Notes under the pieces: generated by a model
The model's database searches: none
Seen by the model: only the letters and a program-made list of their open reading frames with translations
What the model was told of the DNA's origin: nothing
Program-made: the position numbers and the translations under genes
Part shown: piece by piece, positions 26,101-41,200 of the stretch
Layout: every line of letters starts with the position of its first letter
Numbering within the stretch: the first letter of the stretch is position 1
Assembly (NCBI GenBank): GCA_947247005.1
Contig: OX365947.1
Span: forward strand, 30,584,760-30,648,759
Origin: Spisula solida
Lineage: Eukaryota > Mollusca > Bivalvia > Venerida > Mactridae
Direction of reading: 5' to 3'
Length of the DNA stretch: 64,000 nt

Positions 26101-29100
26101 ATAAACACTATCTAATAGTACTGTATCGTTATTGACATACGTATACATTGGGAACAAACTTGTCCCTACATTGATACCATAGTTGGACTGTCGTCTTCAA
26201 ATATTAATTAGTTTGTATTAAGGCACTTTGATCAAACATTCGTACTCGGCTAGTGTGTGGATAAAATTAGAACATGCTAGAGCAGCTGTGCATGTCTACG
26301 AATATTTAACCTTTAAAATGTGGAATTATTTAATTGTTTTTGTATACAATATATGTACATGTGTGTGATTAAGGTTTATGCAGACATTGGAGTTTGTGTT
26401 TAGTTTGGATCTATACCAGTTAGCAGTTATGTTGTTACAGTGGTGTGAAAGTCAGTGACTCTGTAGTTTCAGTGGAATTGACCCGCATGTTGGATCTTAA
26501 TGTATCTGAATACCAAATCTGCAAGCAATTAGTATGTCTTACAAATGTATAAGCTATCTATTGGTCAGTGAATTACCTGAACGTTCAGAAACATTCATGT
26601 AAGGGTTCTTACTACAATGTACACCTACCTTGAACCGTGAGGCCAGAGTTCTTTGATTTTTCGTTACTCTGACCCTCCTGCCCTATTTTTTGGCATTTTC
26701 AAAAAAAAAAAATTGTAAATCTTTTATTGTACAAATTTTTTATATCAAATATTTTATTGGTAATATTACTACACAACTTGTTTTATTATGTATTTCAATA
26801 TTTTACTAATGATAAGTAGTTACAGTGCTCTCATTTACCACTGTGCCATAGGTACCATTGAAAAATATTTAACTGAAATTTATTTTAAAAGAAATTGTAC
26901 ATGTAATTAAATTTCTGTAGATTTTTAAAAATTCTTTATCAATGATACAGATACATGTGCACTGTATTTGTTATAAGATAAATTTGCTGTTAGAACTAAC
27001 ATTGTTGCTTTCAATAATGGACCTTCATTGACTACAATCCACCATCAACTACATTCTGGGAGTTTTTATTTTTATTTTTTTCCCTCCTCCTGTGGACTTT
27101 TTTCTCAAAAATGTCTGAGTAACAAAAAGTAAAAAACTCTGGCCTGAGTGAGCAAGTCGAGTGATGTAATATATAACAATGTTGGTTGCTTAAAGTAGGT
27201 GTCTGTTTAATTCAGGTCAATAAGATATATAAAATGTGATTTAATATAATTATCAGTGTTAAACAAATTGTTACTTTATTCAGGTTACAACTTCTTCTAA
27301 TCACAGCTTTGATATAAATGATGATATTTGATAGAGGTTGTTAGTGAAATTCAGGCTAACCCACATGAACAATGATATAACTGAAGTTGATATAGGTTTG
27401 CATGTGCTGGGCTATCATATTTACTTTATTGTTCATCTTAATTTGGGATTGGTATCATAGTTAAGCATTATTACATTACTACGGAAATAATTAAGAAAGT
27501 GTTTGTTACGGTGTCACTCGATGTCACTCGTCGTTAACGACCCCTAGGCATGAATTACTGTGTGCAGTCATTTAATTGTTTGGTCATGAATTGTGAATGC
27601 TATACATTGTATTTGTACATAACTAGAGATGCAACATGTCTAGCTGACTTGGACCAAACTGCTGGATCAAACATTGCATAATTTATAAACCTTAATTAAT
27701 GATTGTCTTGAATTGATTGTCGTAGGTGGCTTGATGTCCTAACTAGCTATCTGTTGACAGCGGGACTAGCTCATCTAACCATTGCCAGCCTTAATATTGC
27801 CTTGGTAAATAAATACCACATTGTCTTGAAATGGAAAGTTCTATATGACAGGTATAATTGAATGTTACTTCATCACAAAACTCTTGCAAATCAGGGTTCC
27901 CCCAGCTAGGACTTGACAAGCACTTAAATTTTAAGCCTAGTCGAAAGTACATGAAATTCACATCTGACCAATTTAGCTTTGCCAATTGGGTAATTTTAGT
28001 CTGGGCTTAATAAAAACCAACCAGTTGGTTGCTGCACTAGGTTTTTGAAAATTGTGACACACAAGAGCAATAAAATTATTTCACACTGGTCTTGTCTTTT
28101 AACAGTATTTTAAGAATTTGGTTACTAAATTAAGGTAACATTAATGCAGGTCCATGATATAGGATGACTCATATGCGTATTTAAATAGACTATAAATGAT
28201 GACATATTATGTTACATGAATTAATGAATATTCTTCTTATATGATTTATCTCTCATAATATGTTAGACACATTTTGAGGAAATGTTTTTGTAATGTAAAT
28301 TTTACTTGAAATATGAAGTTTATTTATACAGCCAAACCTGCATTTGTGGTCGGAGTTGTGAAAGTTATAATTATAGTCTTTAAAACCACCAATATTATTT
28401 AATCTCTAGACATGCTTATTGGCTTACAGTTCAATACAGGATGTAGCTGATAAAAAAATTGGTTAAATTGGAATTTAATTGAAATTGACTCCATATGGCA
28501 TTAGTGGTTGCTAATAATATTTTAAATGACAACTGTATATTGCACATGGAGAAAATACTCAATCAAAATTACCATTTATTTGTGACCATGTCTGTGACCA
28601 GTGTAAACAGTGCATGCAATTCAGTAAATATAAAATTCCAGCATACAATTATTGATGCGGTACCACTGGCTCTGCGAAAAACTGTCAGTCCTCCAGTCCT
28701 GACTGACAAATTTTAAATCGCACTGACAGAAAATCCTGTATTTTTCTATTACATGGAGAGGAACATTGATTGATTTTACCAATTTGGACTGACAAGTTTA
28801 AAATTTTTTCACCCAGCGTGCAGTACATGTTTACATTTAGTACAGTAAAGCCAATATTTTGTAAACTATTAAATATGTGACAAAAACAATGGTTGATCTG
28901 ATGCCAGATTTTATTTGATCTATCTCAAGTTGACTTTAGTTTATATTGACTGCCTTTCAAGTTTGTTGCTCTATAGTATGTAGATTATGTTACCATATGA
29001 AGATCACGCTCGGTCAAGTTTGTTGACATATGCGTGACTGGACGGACTGTATTAATATTGTACGCTATTGATGTTAAGATGTTCAATAATTGGCACAAAT

Positions 29101-32100
29101 AGGTTTTAGGTACACTATGTCTTACACTCGGTTTGACTGTGTCAAAGTTTGGTGCGTGTATAATCTGAGGGCCGATTTTGTATACATGCTTGGATTGAAT
29201 ATTCATATAATATCGTTAATTCGTAACATGTGCTATTTTTGATTTAATATGAAATTATCATAGTTCTAGTGTTATAATATGGTGCCAGCCATGTGCCTTA
29301 AGTTGAAACACATACAATGGATTACCATTTGTTTATAAGAATGTAACTATGAAATTCACAGTTTCAATGAAAAAACAGGATTTTATAATTTTGCACATGC
29401 AGTGTGTCACAAAAATTTGCGTGAAAAGCACCTTTATAGGAGCGTAATAAAAACTTGTTAAACATCGGAATTAATTTTTTAAGTAGATTAAATGACATAT
29501 GTCAAGTGAAGGGATCAAAGTTGGTTTAATACAGTATTAAATCCAATGTTTATGTTCAATGATATATTTAATAGGATTTTAATGTGTGTGTAAAAGTCCA
29601 TAGGTTAAGTGTATAGGTTATTGTGGCTTCTAAATCCTGTACAGTATGTGGGTAAATAGCTTCCCGTGTTGATGGGTAACTCGATAACAGTGATTACCTA
29701 TTGATTTTATCAATTTTAATTTGTCAGGTTGCGTAAATAATATTTTTCGATTAAATTTATGTTACTTGTATCATTTCTTGAGTATTGGATGTTTATGGGA
29801 AAATTTGAAAAAAGTCTGATTTAAGGCATTGGATTGATTTATGTATGAAGTGCAGGGTGTTATACAGACAGGATTATCTGTGTAAACATGACTGTGTTTA
29901 ATTCACTAGGTCAATGACGAAGGTACCGTTTTGTCACCATAAAACAGCATTTACTGTACTTAAATGAATTGCTTTTGGTTTTAGTTTTTGCTAATTTATT
30001 CAGCAAATTGAGACAAATATATTTATTGTTGATTTTCTAGTAATTGTAACAATCTATAATTCAAATGGACTTAAATTTTTTTAATTAATAATAATTTAAG
30101 GTCACCCCATATTGATGTTTAGTTGCTTAATCTTTACTTTAAATAACCTGCTGCTTGGATTTCTACCAAACTTGGTACAACATATCCCAAGTTGAGTTGG
30201 TTTGGATTTCTACCAAACTTGGTACAACATATCCCAAGTTGAGTTGGTTTGGATTTCTACCAAACTTGGTACAACATATCCCAAGTTGAGTTGGTTTGGA
30301 TTTCTACCAAACTTGGTACAACATATCCCAAGTTGAGTTGGTTTGGATTTCTACCAAACTTGGTACAACATATCCCAAGTTGAGTTGTTTTGGATTTCTA
30401 CCAAACTTGGTACAACATATCCCAAGTTGAGTTGTTTTGGATTTCTACCAAACTTGGTACAACATATCCCAAGTTGAGTTGTTTTGGATTTCTACCAAAC
30501 TTGGTACAACATATCCCAAGTTGAGTTGTTTTGGATTTCTACCAAACTTGGTACAACATATCCCAAGTTGAGTTGTTTTGGATTTCTACCAAACTTGGTA
30601 CAACATATCCCAAGTTGAGTTGGTTTGGATTTCTACCGAACTTGGTACAACATATCCCAAGTTGAGTTGTTTTGGATTTCTACCAAACTTGGTACAACAT
30701 ATCCCAAGTTGAGTTGGTTTGGATTTCTACCAAACTTGGTACAACATATCCCAAGTTGAGTTGGTTTGGATTTCTACCAAACTTGGTACAACATATCCCA
30801 AGTTGAGTTGGTTTGGATTTCTACCAAACTTGGTACAACATATCCCAAGTTGAGTTGGTTTGGATTTCTACCAAACTTGGTACAACATATCCCAAGTTGA
30901 GTTGGTTTGGATTTCTACCAAACTTGGTACAACATATCCCAAGTTGAGTTGGTTTGGATTTCTACCAAACTTGGTACAACATATCCCAAGTTGAGTTGGT
31001 TTGGATTTCTACCAAACTTGGTACAACATATCCCAAGTTGAGTTGGTTTGGATTTCTACCAAACTTGGTACAACATATCCCAAGTTGACTTGGTTTGGAT
31101 TTCTACCAAACTTGGTACAACATATCCGAGTTGAGTTGGTTTGGATTTCTACCAAAATGCAGCCTTGTTCTTGTCATATTTAAATGATATATTTATTGTA
31201 AAGAGTTCAATTGTTCCTAATTCGACTTCATGGTTTCAATTTTCCTGTACTGTTTGTCTCTGTGTAGACTCCAAACCAATTCAGTGGACATTGTCAGATT
31301 AATCAAAGCTGAGTGCATCATGTATTATCAGCAGTACTTCTGACCATTGCCAGTGTACGTCCTTCTGTTAGATGTAATAATGGGGATATGCCCACTTTTA
31401 AAATAGAGGTAATTTAAAATTGATACTACTTCAGGTTTATAACTAACTGTTTATTGCCCAAGTTTGAAAGCATGAGTAAGTTGAAACAGTTTTAAATTGC
31501 ATCCATTTATCCATCATTAGGTTGGTATTTGTCAAACGGGAAGAAAGCTTTTTGCTGGTACATAAATTAAACTGCATGGGAAATACATTGTTGCTATTTA
31601 TCCACTATAAAGTATAAAGACATAATTATCAAGCTTGACTTATTTTGGTGTACAATAGCGGGATGAATCAGGGTTTTTGACAAAAATCCTCAAGGCACAA
31701 TGTATTAATATCACCCGAATTTATCTGGGCAACGCTTTTTGCGTGTGTTTAGCGTAATTCTCATTTTATGACATATTTTGTTTCACATATTATTACCATT
31801 TCCGTAATATACGTCATCATTAGTTGGTTCTAGGACTAGGTTTTAAATATATGCCTATTTCTTTAACCGCAGTTAAGTATAATAATGTTTGGTTATCCTT
31901 GTAGATAATAAGTTACAGGTCATTTAAGTACGGTCTTGAAATCTGTAATTTAGAAGAACTAAAAATGGAACATTTTGAATAATGTGTTGGATTAAATCGT
32001 ATCGTGGAAAATATGTGGATCTTCTCAGTGCTCGGATGTCGCGACACACTGTTGGAATATGATGTGTTATAATAGAATATTACATATAGTACCTGACAGA

Positions 32101-35100
32101 ATTTTGACTTATGGGTAGTTTAAAAACTGTGTTACATGGTGTTACTGCATGTATATAATGTCTGCATTTAGTGATGAACAACAGATTTAAGTATGAATAT
32201 ATTCTGTAATTATAATATAAAACGTGTTGAGGATTCCATGCTGAGGATTCCATGCTTTCTGTCGGATGTTAAGGAGGAAGTATGAAACTTTACGTGCATA
32301 TTTTCGTTTGAATATGATATACATATATATTAGGTATAAAGTGTGAAATGTATAAAGTGTGAAATGTATAAAGTGTGATATACGTAAACAAGTTTGATAT
32401 GTATAAAGTGGGATAATTTTTATAAAGTTATGGTATAAAGTGGGATATGTATAAAGTGTGATATAAAGTGTGATATATGTATAAAGTGTGGCCAGTATGT
32501 ATGATATTGATGAAGATGACGAAGTGTTTCTAACCAATGAAATAGAAGCAGAATTAGATAAAGACCTTTGGTCTTCTCCATTGATGAACTATACTTCACC
32601 GTTTGATGACTATAGGGATTTATATGCCGATATAGACGTGAATAAACCACGCCTTTCATCCAACAGCAAGCTGCCTGTTCCACAGTATCCGACAAGTAAG
32701 TATAATAAACAAGACAAAATGGTCAACAGTTGATTCTTTCTCTTGTACTACTTGTTTATCTACTGATGAGTTTATATTGTACTATGTATTGCCTTATCCA
32801 ATCGTGGGAGCTGAGTTTGAACTGCATACTGTTTGCCAGTGTTGCAATACTTAATTCTTCATTAAGTACTTAGATACGCTGTAACTTGAATAGAAGCATT
32901 TAGTGCCCTTGCTGCAAACAGTAGCTGCTTTTTGTGCCCTTGCTGCAAACTATAGCTGCATTTTGTGCCCTGGCTGCAAACAATAGCTGCATTGTGTGCC
33001 CTGCTGCAAACAATAGCTGCATTTAGTGCCCTGGCTGCAAACAATAGCTGCATTTAGTGCCCTGGCTGCAAACAGTAGCTGCATTTAGTGCCCTGGCTGC
33101 AACCAGTGACAGCATTTAGTGCCCTGGCTGCAAACAATAGCTGCTATTTGTGCCCTGGCTGCAAACAATAGCTGCATTTAGTGCCCTGGCTGCAAACAAT
33201 AGCTGCATTTAGTGCTCTGCTGCAGACAATAGCTGCATTTAGTGCCCTGGCTGCAAACAATAGCTGCATTTAGTGCCCTGGCTGCAACCAGTAACAACAT
33301 TTAGTGCCCTGGCTGCAAACAATAGCTGCATTTAGTGCCCTGCTGCAAACAATAGCTGCATTTAGTGCCCTGGCTGCAAACAATAGCTGCATTTAGTGCC
33401 TTGGCTGCAAACAATAGCTGCATTTAGTGCCCTGGCTGCAACCAGTAACAACATTTAGTGCCCTGGCTGCAACCAGTAACAGCATTTAGTGCCCTGGCTG
33501 CAACCAGTAACAACATTTAGTGCCCTGGCTGCAACCAGTAACAACATTTAGTGCCCTGGCTGCAACCAGTAACAGCATTTAGTGCCCTGGCTGCAACCAG
33601 TAACAACATTTAGTGCCCTGGCTGCAACCAGTAACAACATTTAGTGCCCTGGCTGCAACCAGTAACAACATTTAGTGCCCTGGCTGCAACCAGTAACAAC
33701 ATTTAGTGCCCCGGCTGCAACCAGTAACAACATTTAGTGCCCCGGCTGCAACCAGTAACAACATTTAGTGCCCCGGCTGCAACCAGTAACAACATTTAGT
33801 GCCCCGGCTGCAACCAGTAACAATATTTAGTGCCCCGGCTGCAACCAGTAACAGCATTTAGTGCCCTGGCTGCAACCAGTAACAACATTTAGTGCCCTGG
33901 CTGCAAACAGTAGCTGCATTTAGTGCCCTGGCTGCAACCAGTAACAACATTTAGTGCCCCGGCTGCAACCAGTTACAACATTTAGTGCCCCGGCTGCAAC
34001 CAGTAACAGCATTTAGTGCCCTGGCTGCAACCAGTAACAACATTTAGTGCCCTGGCTGCAACCAGTAACAGCATTTAGTGCCCTGGCTGCAACCAGTAAC
34101 AACATTTAGTGCCCTGGCTGCAACCAGTGACAGCATTTAGTGATCATGACATAATACCTTTTAATGGCATGTAGTCTTGAATATTCCATTTAGATGATCC
34201 TCACACGAGACATTGTTAAACGCAATCAGGGTACTGTGATACTTCCTCCCTTTAGTCTTAAAATCTTGGAAAAGTGTCCAGGTTCATTGGGACTACTAAA
34301 CATGGGGTTCTTGCTAGGGTGAGTGAGTGGGGTATTGGGGTATTTCCTTCTTGCTCTTGGATCACAACCACAAGCCTGCATAATTTGCTATAATATTTCT
34401 TGTTCTTAGCAACATAAGTGCACCCATTGACAACAGGGGTCGGTTGCCTAAGCAAAGTGCTACTGAGCACCTTTGTTCAGTTACCTCCCATTCACCCATG
34501 TTAACGGTCTCAATTAATCATCTTTATAAACATTCTTGTTAAGGTATTTCTCCCTTCACCTTAGTGTATAAATTAACACTACCCACATGTTTGGGTAGGT
34601 TCAGTCCAATATTTACACATCATACCGACAGCACTCTTGTTGACGCGTTTTAAATATTCATATGTACATGTACTTTAGTGCAGATTGTATTTATTAATAG
34701 GTAACAATTTGTTTACAAACTTAGATTTAACATCATTCAATTACATTTGCAAACTGTGAACACATTAATTTTTAACAAACAATGGTTCGAAACAGAAGTA
34801 CATGTAGTTTCTCGGTCAATTAACAACTTTTCAATTTCAATAGCGTCGACCCGATGTCGACACAAAAAATGACAATAAGGTGCGAAAATATCGTTTAGGC
34901 CAGAAAAGTTGTGTCGATATAAGCGGAGTGTTCGACACAGGCATGTTGACTAAACCATCATATTTAAGATAGAATATAGAGCAACCCAAATCCGGGATTT
35001 GAAAGTATGTCGACATAACCGAAGTGTCGATTCAACCGATGTCGACACAACGAGTTTCAACTAGTACATTAATTTAATGACAAATATTTGTAACAGTAGT

Positions 35101-38100
35101 TTTCAGTTTCCTGACCTATGAACTCTACATGTACAATGCATACTGTACAAATTAAGCATGATACCCTGGACATTAAAAGCTGCAATACTTTATTTAATTA
35201 TACTAAACTTTATTAATTTGCACTGTACAACCGATATAGTACAAATTTGACCGTTATTTAACAAACCAGTTGATCTGTATGAAGACAACGTACATATACA
35301 TGGTCTTTTAACAGGGGTCTTTTAATGCAGATCAAATGGTTTGTCCAATTTTGTCTTATTTATTAGAATTACCTGATGTTATGATTTTGTAGATGTGTAA
35401 TTTGATGTACAAACACAATAGGCTAATTAACATTAAACATAAATTACTTACATGAAGTAACAACGATGTCCAAAATTACGCATCATCCGAAAACGTGCGA
35501 CAGACAGTTATTGGTCTTTATTCTCCACAAATCTTTAATTATGGTTGAGTTAATTGTCGCCGATAGTTTCAATCGATCTATTGTCATTGGTAAACAATAG
35601 TATATCGTTTTAATCCCTGCGTATACACCAACAAGTGTCAATTTATCAGTATACATGTTCATTGTTTACACCTCGCTTGATTACCATGTACGAGTCTGCG
35701 TGTCGTAAAATTAATTATACAATTGGCTCGTGCGGTATATGGTATGTTTATTGAGACCTAAAACTGCAATAAACTGGTCGTTGGGACCAGAAATACTGGT
35801 TGTATTACGTAATATCGAGTCTGTTGCATTATCGGAACCTGCAACCATTGAAATATAGAGCAAAATATTCGGGGCCGTGAAAAAGTGGCTGTATTACGCG
35901 AACGGTCGATAATCGTACCGGTCGTTAGACAGAACTTTACTGTACATGACTGGACTCGACTTTGAGCAAGTATTATATAACTGTACCAGGATGCATACAT
36001 TGTATTGAGACAATTAATTGTTTGTTAAGTATATGGTGACATAATACGGGAAGTCTCGCCTCTGGGAATAGCCAAATAATTGCTATATTGTATACTCAGT
36101 TATTGTCACAAGAAATTCAGTGTGTCTATCATCAGATGGTGGTAAATTTGGCAAAAATTAAACCTCTTTTAGTAACTTAAAAAACTTATATAAACCCTCT
36201 CCCAGTAGTTAAAATTATATGAGATAATAATTTTAATTACTATTCTGGTGCTAATTAATTAATAAAACTTTAAAGAGTAGAATCTCTTTGGGAATATCCA
36301 TGTGACAGAGATTGTTGGTCAGATTTCAATGATACTTCACATGAATACTTGACACCAAGCCTTAGTTGAATAATTGTCAAGACTTTTTTCTCAGATTACA
36401 GTGATTTTTTTTGCCTCTTTGGGAAAGGGTCCGGGTCCATTCAGATTAAGAATTTTCACTTCGTGACATCTTGAAATTGGGAATGAAGCAGAAAGGCCAG
36501 ATAAAACAGAAACAGAGATAACATGTGAATGACATGTGAATGTTTCTTTGAACATTTATGCTTGACCTCTTGTCAAAAATGTTAATAACTTTATCATTTC
36601 GTGTTCGATTTTGAAAATTATTTTTTTAAATTGTTTATTGGGAATTATAGCCTATTTGCAATTGGGAAAGGGTCCGTTTTCCGGACCCTAATAAAGAAGG
36701 TCAAAATCACTGGATTAATATTGCTAGAGTTATTGCACTTTGTGGGAGACATAGGTTTTTGCGTCAAATATACATATATACGTTTTTCTGTCAACAACCC
36801 TTCTAGTTTTTATGTTTTACTCTACTTGCCTTTCTTTGTGATTGTGTTAAACATTGAAAGTTTATGACATTTTTGTTGTCAAGTTAACCAAATTAACAAA
36901 CAATTTGACAAGGTTATCTTAAACTAAGATCAAAGTATAAAGCTTTTATATGTATTATTTAACTGAACAAAGAATGTGAACACTTGATGTATAAACTACT
37001 GGGGGCACCCTACACCTGGGTAGTCTCTCGCCTCATTGGATACAGATTGCCCTAATTTCATGTCTACCTTAAATTAAGTTACATCTATTCTATATTATAA
37101 GATCAGTTGAGTGCTGACCCTTGAAAACGGGCCTTTAAGATCTCAAGAAGTGCTGCATCTAACATATGTTCAGAGTCATTTAGAAAACACTTGCTTTTAC
37201 TGTAGCACTCATGTCTGTATTTAGGCTATCAATGTTGACCGTTGATGAAATGAGGACATGATGCTATTATAGGTAAATGTGTGTGTGTGTGGGGGGGGGG
37301 GGGGGTCAATTTAAAAATCCAGAATACTGCATTTTAATTATCAATTCATCATTTTTTCATCACTTGTATTTAGTTATATCCTAATTGGTTTGTGATATGA
37401 TGTTAGATTAATACACATTGGGCAGCTATCTTACTGGTTGACATATCAGTTAGATAAACATCAGGTAATATGACATTTCAATGAAAGGTGTGGTGTATGA
37501 GATAATGGACATTTGTTTATGTTCAATTTCACATATAACAATTATCCCATAGATTGCTCTGTCAATTAAGATCTCGGCATCTACACTTCACATTTCACGT
37601 TTTTATTTGCAAAAATCTTGTTTTAACAATACTAGGTATGTGGGAGAGATCTTGAATCATCGTCCAAGTTTTTGTTCCAAAAAGCCAGTGTCCTGTGAAA
37701 TGTCAACCATTTTGTATCAGTTGGTATATTGTTGTGCTAATAGTATTTTGTTTTTTCCTCTCTTTCATGTTCAATTAATTATCTCCAATACAGGGTAGGT
37801 AACTCCTGCCTAAATAAAAAAGTATAATGTTTTATGAATGGGTGATCTCCCTTGATAATGATAAAAAGATGCAAAGTAACAAAATTGATAATTTAAATGA
37901 TTGAAAGGCTTTAGTGAGGGGCTATTTTAATCCTTTGTTGATTTATTTTAAAGCTAGGGGTTAGTACCTTGGTTGTGATAGTTGCTTTGCCTGTATGTAT
38001 GGGAAAAAATGTGAAAACTTTTATACGTCAGCCACGATTACTATTTCTGCCATATTGATCTATTGAAATATTGATTTTACCATACATTAGAATCATGTAA

Positions 38101-38208
38101 ACATTTAAATACAGTTCAATTTGTAATAATCATATATCCATTTTAGATCTAGTATTTTATGCTGTAAAACACAGTTATATAGAGATGAACACGCTTATCT
38201 TGCCTTGA

Positions 38209-38247
<39 letters not shown>

Positions 38248-41200
38248 CCTGTACCTCTTATTTCTCTAGTGTTTTAATTTCATTCAAAGGTTTTGTATTG
38301 TGATGTTGTCCATTAATGAACTTGTTGAATGTTGGCTTGTTGAATGCTGGTAGGGAAGTATAACATATGGATTGTTTGTGATTACATTATTACTTGTACA
38401 CGGCTTTCTGTATATTTGTACCCTGAGCTCACTATTTGTATGTGGCTCACTGTATACTTGTACCCAGCTCAATGTATACTTGTACCTGGCTCACTATTTG
38501 TATGTGGCTCACTGTATACTTGTACCTGGCTCACTACTCATTCTTGGCTTAATACTTGTACCCAGCTCACTGCTCATACCTGGCTCACTGCTTGTATGTG
38601 GCTCATTACTTGTACCCGGCTAACTGTAAACTTGCACCAGGGTCACTACTTGTACCAGGCTCACTGCTTGTATGTGGCTCAATACTTGTACCCTGCTCAC
38701 TACTTGTACCCTGCTCACTACTTGTACCCGACTCAATACTTGTACCCTGCTCACTACTTGTACCCTGCTCACTACTTGTACCCGACTCAATACTTGTACC
38801 CTGCTCACTACTTGTACCTTGCTCACTACTTGTACCCTGCTCACTACTTGTACTCGACTCAATACTTGTACCAGGGCCACTACACATACCCGACTCACTA
38901 CTTGTACCCGACTCAATACTTGTACCCTGCTCACTACTTGTACCTTGCTCACTACTTGTACCCTGCTCCCTACTTGTACTCGACTCAATACTTGTACCAG
39001 GGCCACTACACATACCCGGCTCACTACACGTACCCGACTCACTACTTGTACCCTGCTCACTACTTGTACCAGGGTCACTACACATACCCAACTCACTACT
39101 TGTACCCGACTCACTATGCATACCCTGCTCACTACTCATACCCGGCTCACTACACGTACTCGACTCACATCTTGTACCAGGGTCACTACACATACCTGAC
39201 TCACTACGCATACCCGGCTCACTACACATACCCGACTCACTACTTGTACCTGACTCACTACGCATACCTGACTCACTACTCATACCCGGCTCACTACACA
39301 TACCCGACTCACTACTTGTACCTGACTCACTACGCATACCCGACTCACTACTCATACCCAGCTCACTACACGTACCCGACTCAATACTTGTACCCTGCTC
39401 ACTACACATACACTACTCACTCCTTGTACCCTGCTCACTACTTGTACCCGGCTCACTACTCATACCTGGCTCTCTACTCATACCTGGCTCTCTACTCATA
39501 CCCGACTAACTAAACTTGTACCAGGGTCACTACACATACCCGACTCACTACTTGTACCTGACTCACTATGCATACCCGACTCACTACTCATACCCAGCTC
39601 ACTGCACATACCCGACTCAATACTTGTACCCTGCTCACTACACATACACTACTCACTCCTTGTACCCTGCTCACTCCTTGTACCCTGCTCACTACTTGTA
39701 CCCAGCTCACTACTCATACCTGGCTCTCTACTCATACCCGACTAACTAAACTTGTACCAGGGTCACTACCGGTACTAGGCTCACTACTTGTACTTTTGCG
39801 GCTAGATTACAATTTTGATAGATACATTGTAAGGATATAGGTATATTTTAAATGTCCCCACTATGCAATGTTACTTTCCAAAATTGTAACCCCTTACCTG
39901 TATTATTCATTTCATTGATTCAATTATTTGGACCTGAATGGTAGGGTACTGTTACCTATATTGATAGGGTAGACAACTAGACATTTGTTACAGTCAGTTA
40001 CTCTATTATTGGCTTAATATCAATTTGTACGCCCAGTATGAATTAAATGAGTGGCTTGTTTATAATTGGGGATTAAATTCCCAGATACCTTACACCGTGT
40101 GCCCTTTTCCTGGGCTCAAATATGTCGTATTTGTCACGGATAATAACAGACCTGTTTTACATTTCTGTTTTTTACCACGGTTTTGAACGATTGCCAAAAT
40201 TTGACTAATGCGAGTTCAATAGTGTTAATATGGCTGAATAGTTTTTGAAATGTAAGCATTCATTTAAAGGCCTATATTAATGACAGCGCATTACACAAAC
40301 AATTAGGATTTATTTTGGGTTTTTAAACATGTAAAAGTATGATGAAGAAAGATAGTGTAAGGAAGGTGCTTTCAGGTAGGACGACTTTTGTCATGTATAA
40401 CATATATGTTGCTGTCTGAGCTTGTATATATTGTAGTATGACAGGTGGATGATTGATTGATTGATTGATTGAGTTTCACTTTGTGATTTGTGATTGACTA
40501 TTTGTAAATACAGAGCATTATGTAAGGATGAGTCACGTGATACAACGAATGTGGGTGCGATATAAACATATCAGTCCGAATTGGTAAAATGAGTGAATGT
40601 TCTTCATCTAATAGAAAAATACAGGATGTTCTGAATCTAAATTTGTCAGTCAGGACTAACAGTCAGGACTGGAGGACTGACAGTTTTCGTGCAGCCTGCC
40701 ATACTGGGAACAAGAGCAAGATTTAACACTCTTGTCTGATGTTTAATTTTTGACCCAAGCTGTTTTAAAACATGGTTGCAATGTTTATTAGTTCTTGACT
40801 AGGTAACTGTCCTGCATTTTGTCCAAATTATCTCCCTTTTTTAGTCCCCTACCGGTTTTTGACCGGAGGGGACTATAGGTTTGCCGTCCGTCAGTCAGTC
40901 AGTCAAGTCAGTCAGTCAGTCAGTCAGTCAGTCAGTCAGTCAGTCAGTCAGTCAGTCAGTCAGTCAGTCAGTCAGTCAGTCAGTCAGTCAGTCAGTCAGT
41001 CAGTCAATCTGGATCCTGACATAACTCAAACAGTTTCCAAGCTAGGTTGATGAAACTTGGTATGTGGATAGGGGGCAATAAGGGGATAATGCACATCCAA
41101 AAATATTTTTATTCCGACCAAAATTGTGGTTGCTATGGCAACAGAAACATTGAAAATGGCTTAAAACCGGTAGGGGACTTCTGTATTGCTTGCAATTCTT

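Larger units (their letters stand above)
24700..30151. other. Intron 6, AT-rich stretch
   Basis: Contains the MITE at 25566, the transposon at 26640 and the 28668 repeat. The remainder is low in GC with poly-A/T runs and no supported gene. Confidence 0.5.
34142..38389. other. Intron 6 after the 31-bp array
   Basis: 34843-35058 is a GTCGA-rich block with several TGTCGACA-like words, probably another mobile element. Family M lies at 36313-36835. No coding exon is recognised. Confidence 0.45.

Noticed and set aside
36601..36867. 88-codon hydrophobic ORF resembling a membrane protein
   Set aside because: It lies in a family M repeat with diverged copies whose frames are not kept; hydrophobicity follows from T-rich sequence.
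38344..39513. 389-codon plus-strand ORF and long ORFs on both strands over the same DNA
   Set aside because: They are translations of an 18-bp minisatellite that lacks stops in five frames; the products are pure six-residue repeats with no start context, domain or splice signals.
40892..41006. CRISPR-like regular repeats
   Set aside because: It is a 4-bp microsatellite with no spacers; none of the tandem arrays in the window has unique spacers between repeats.
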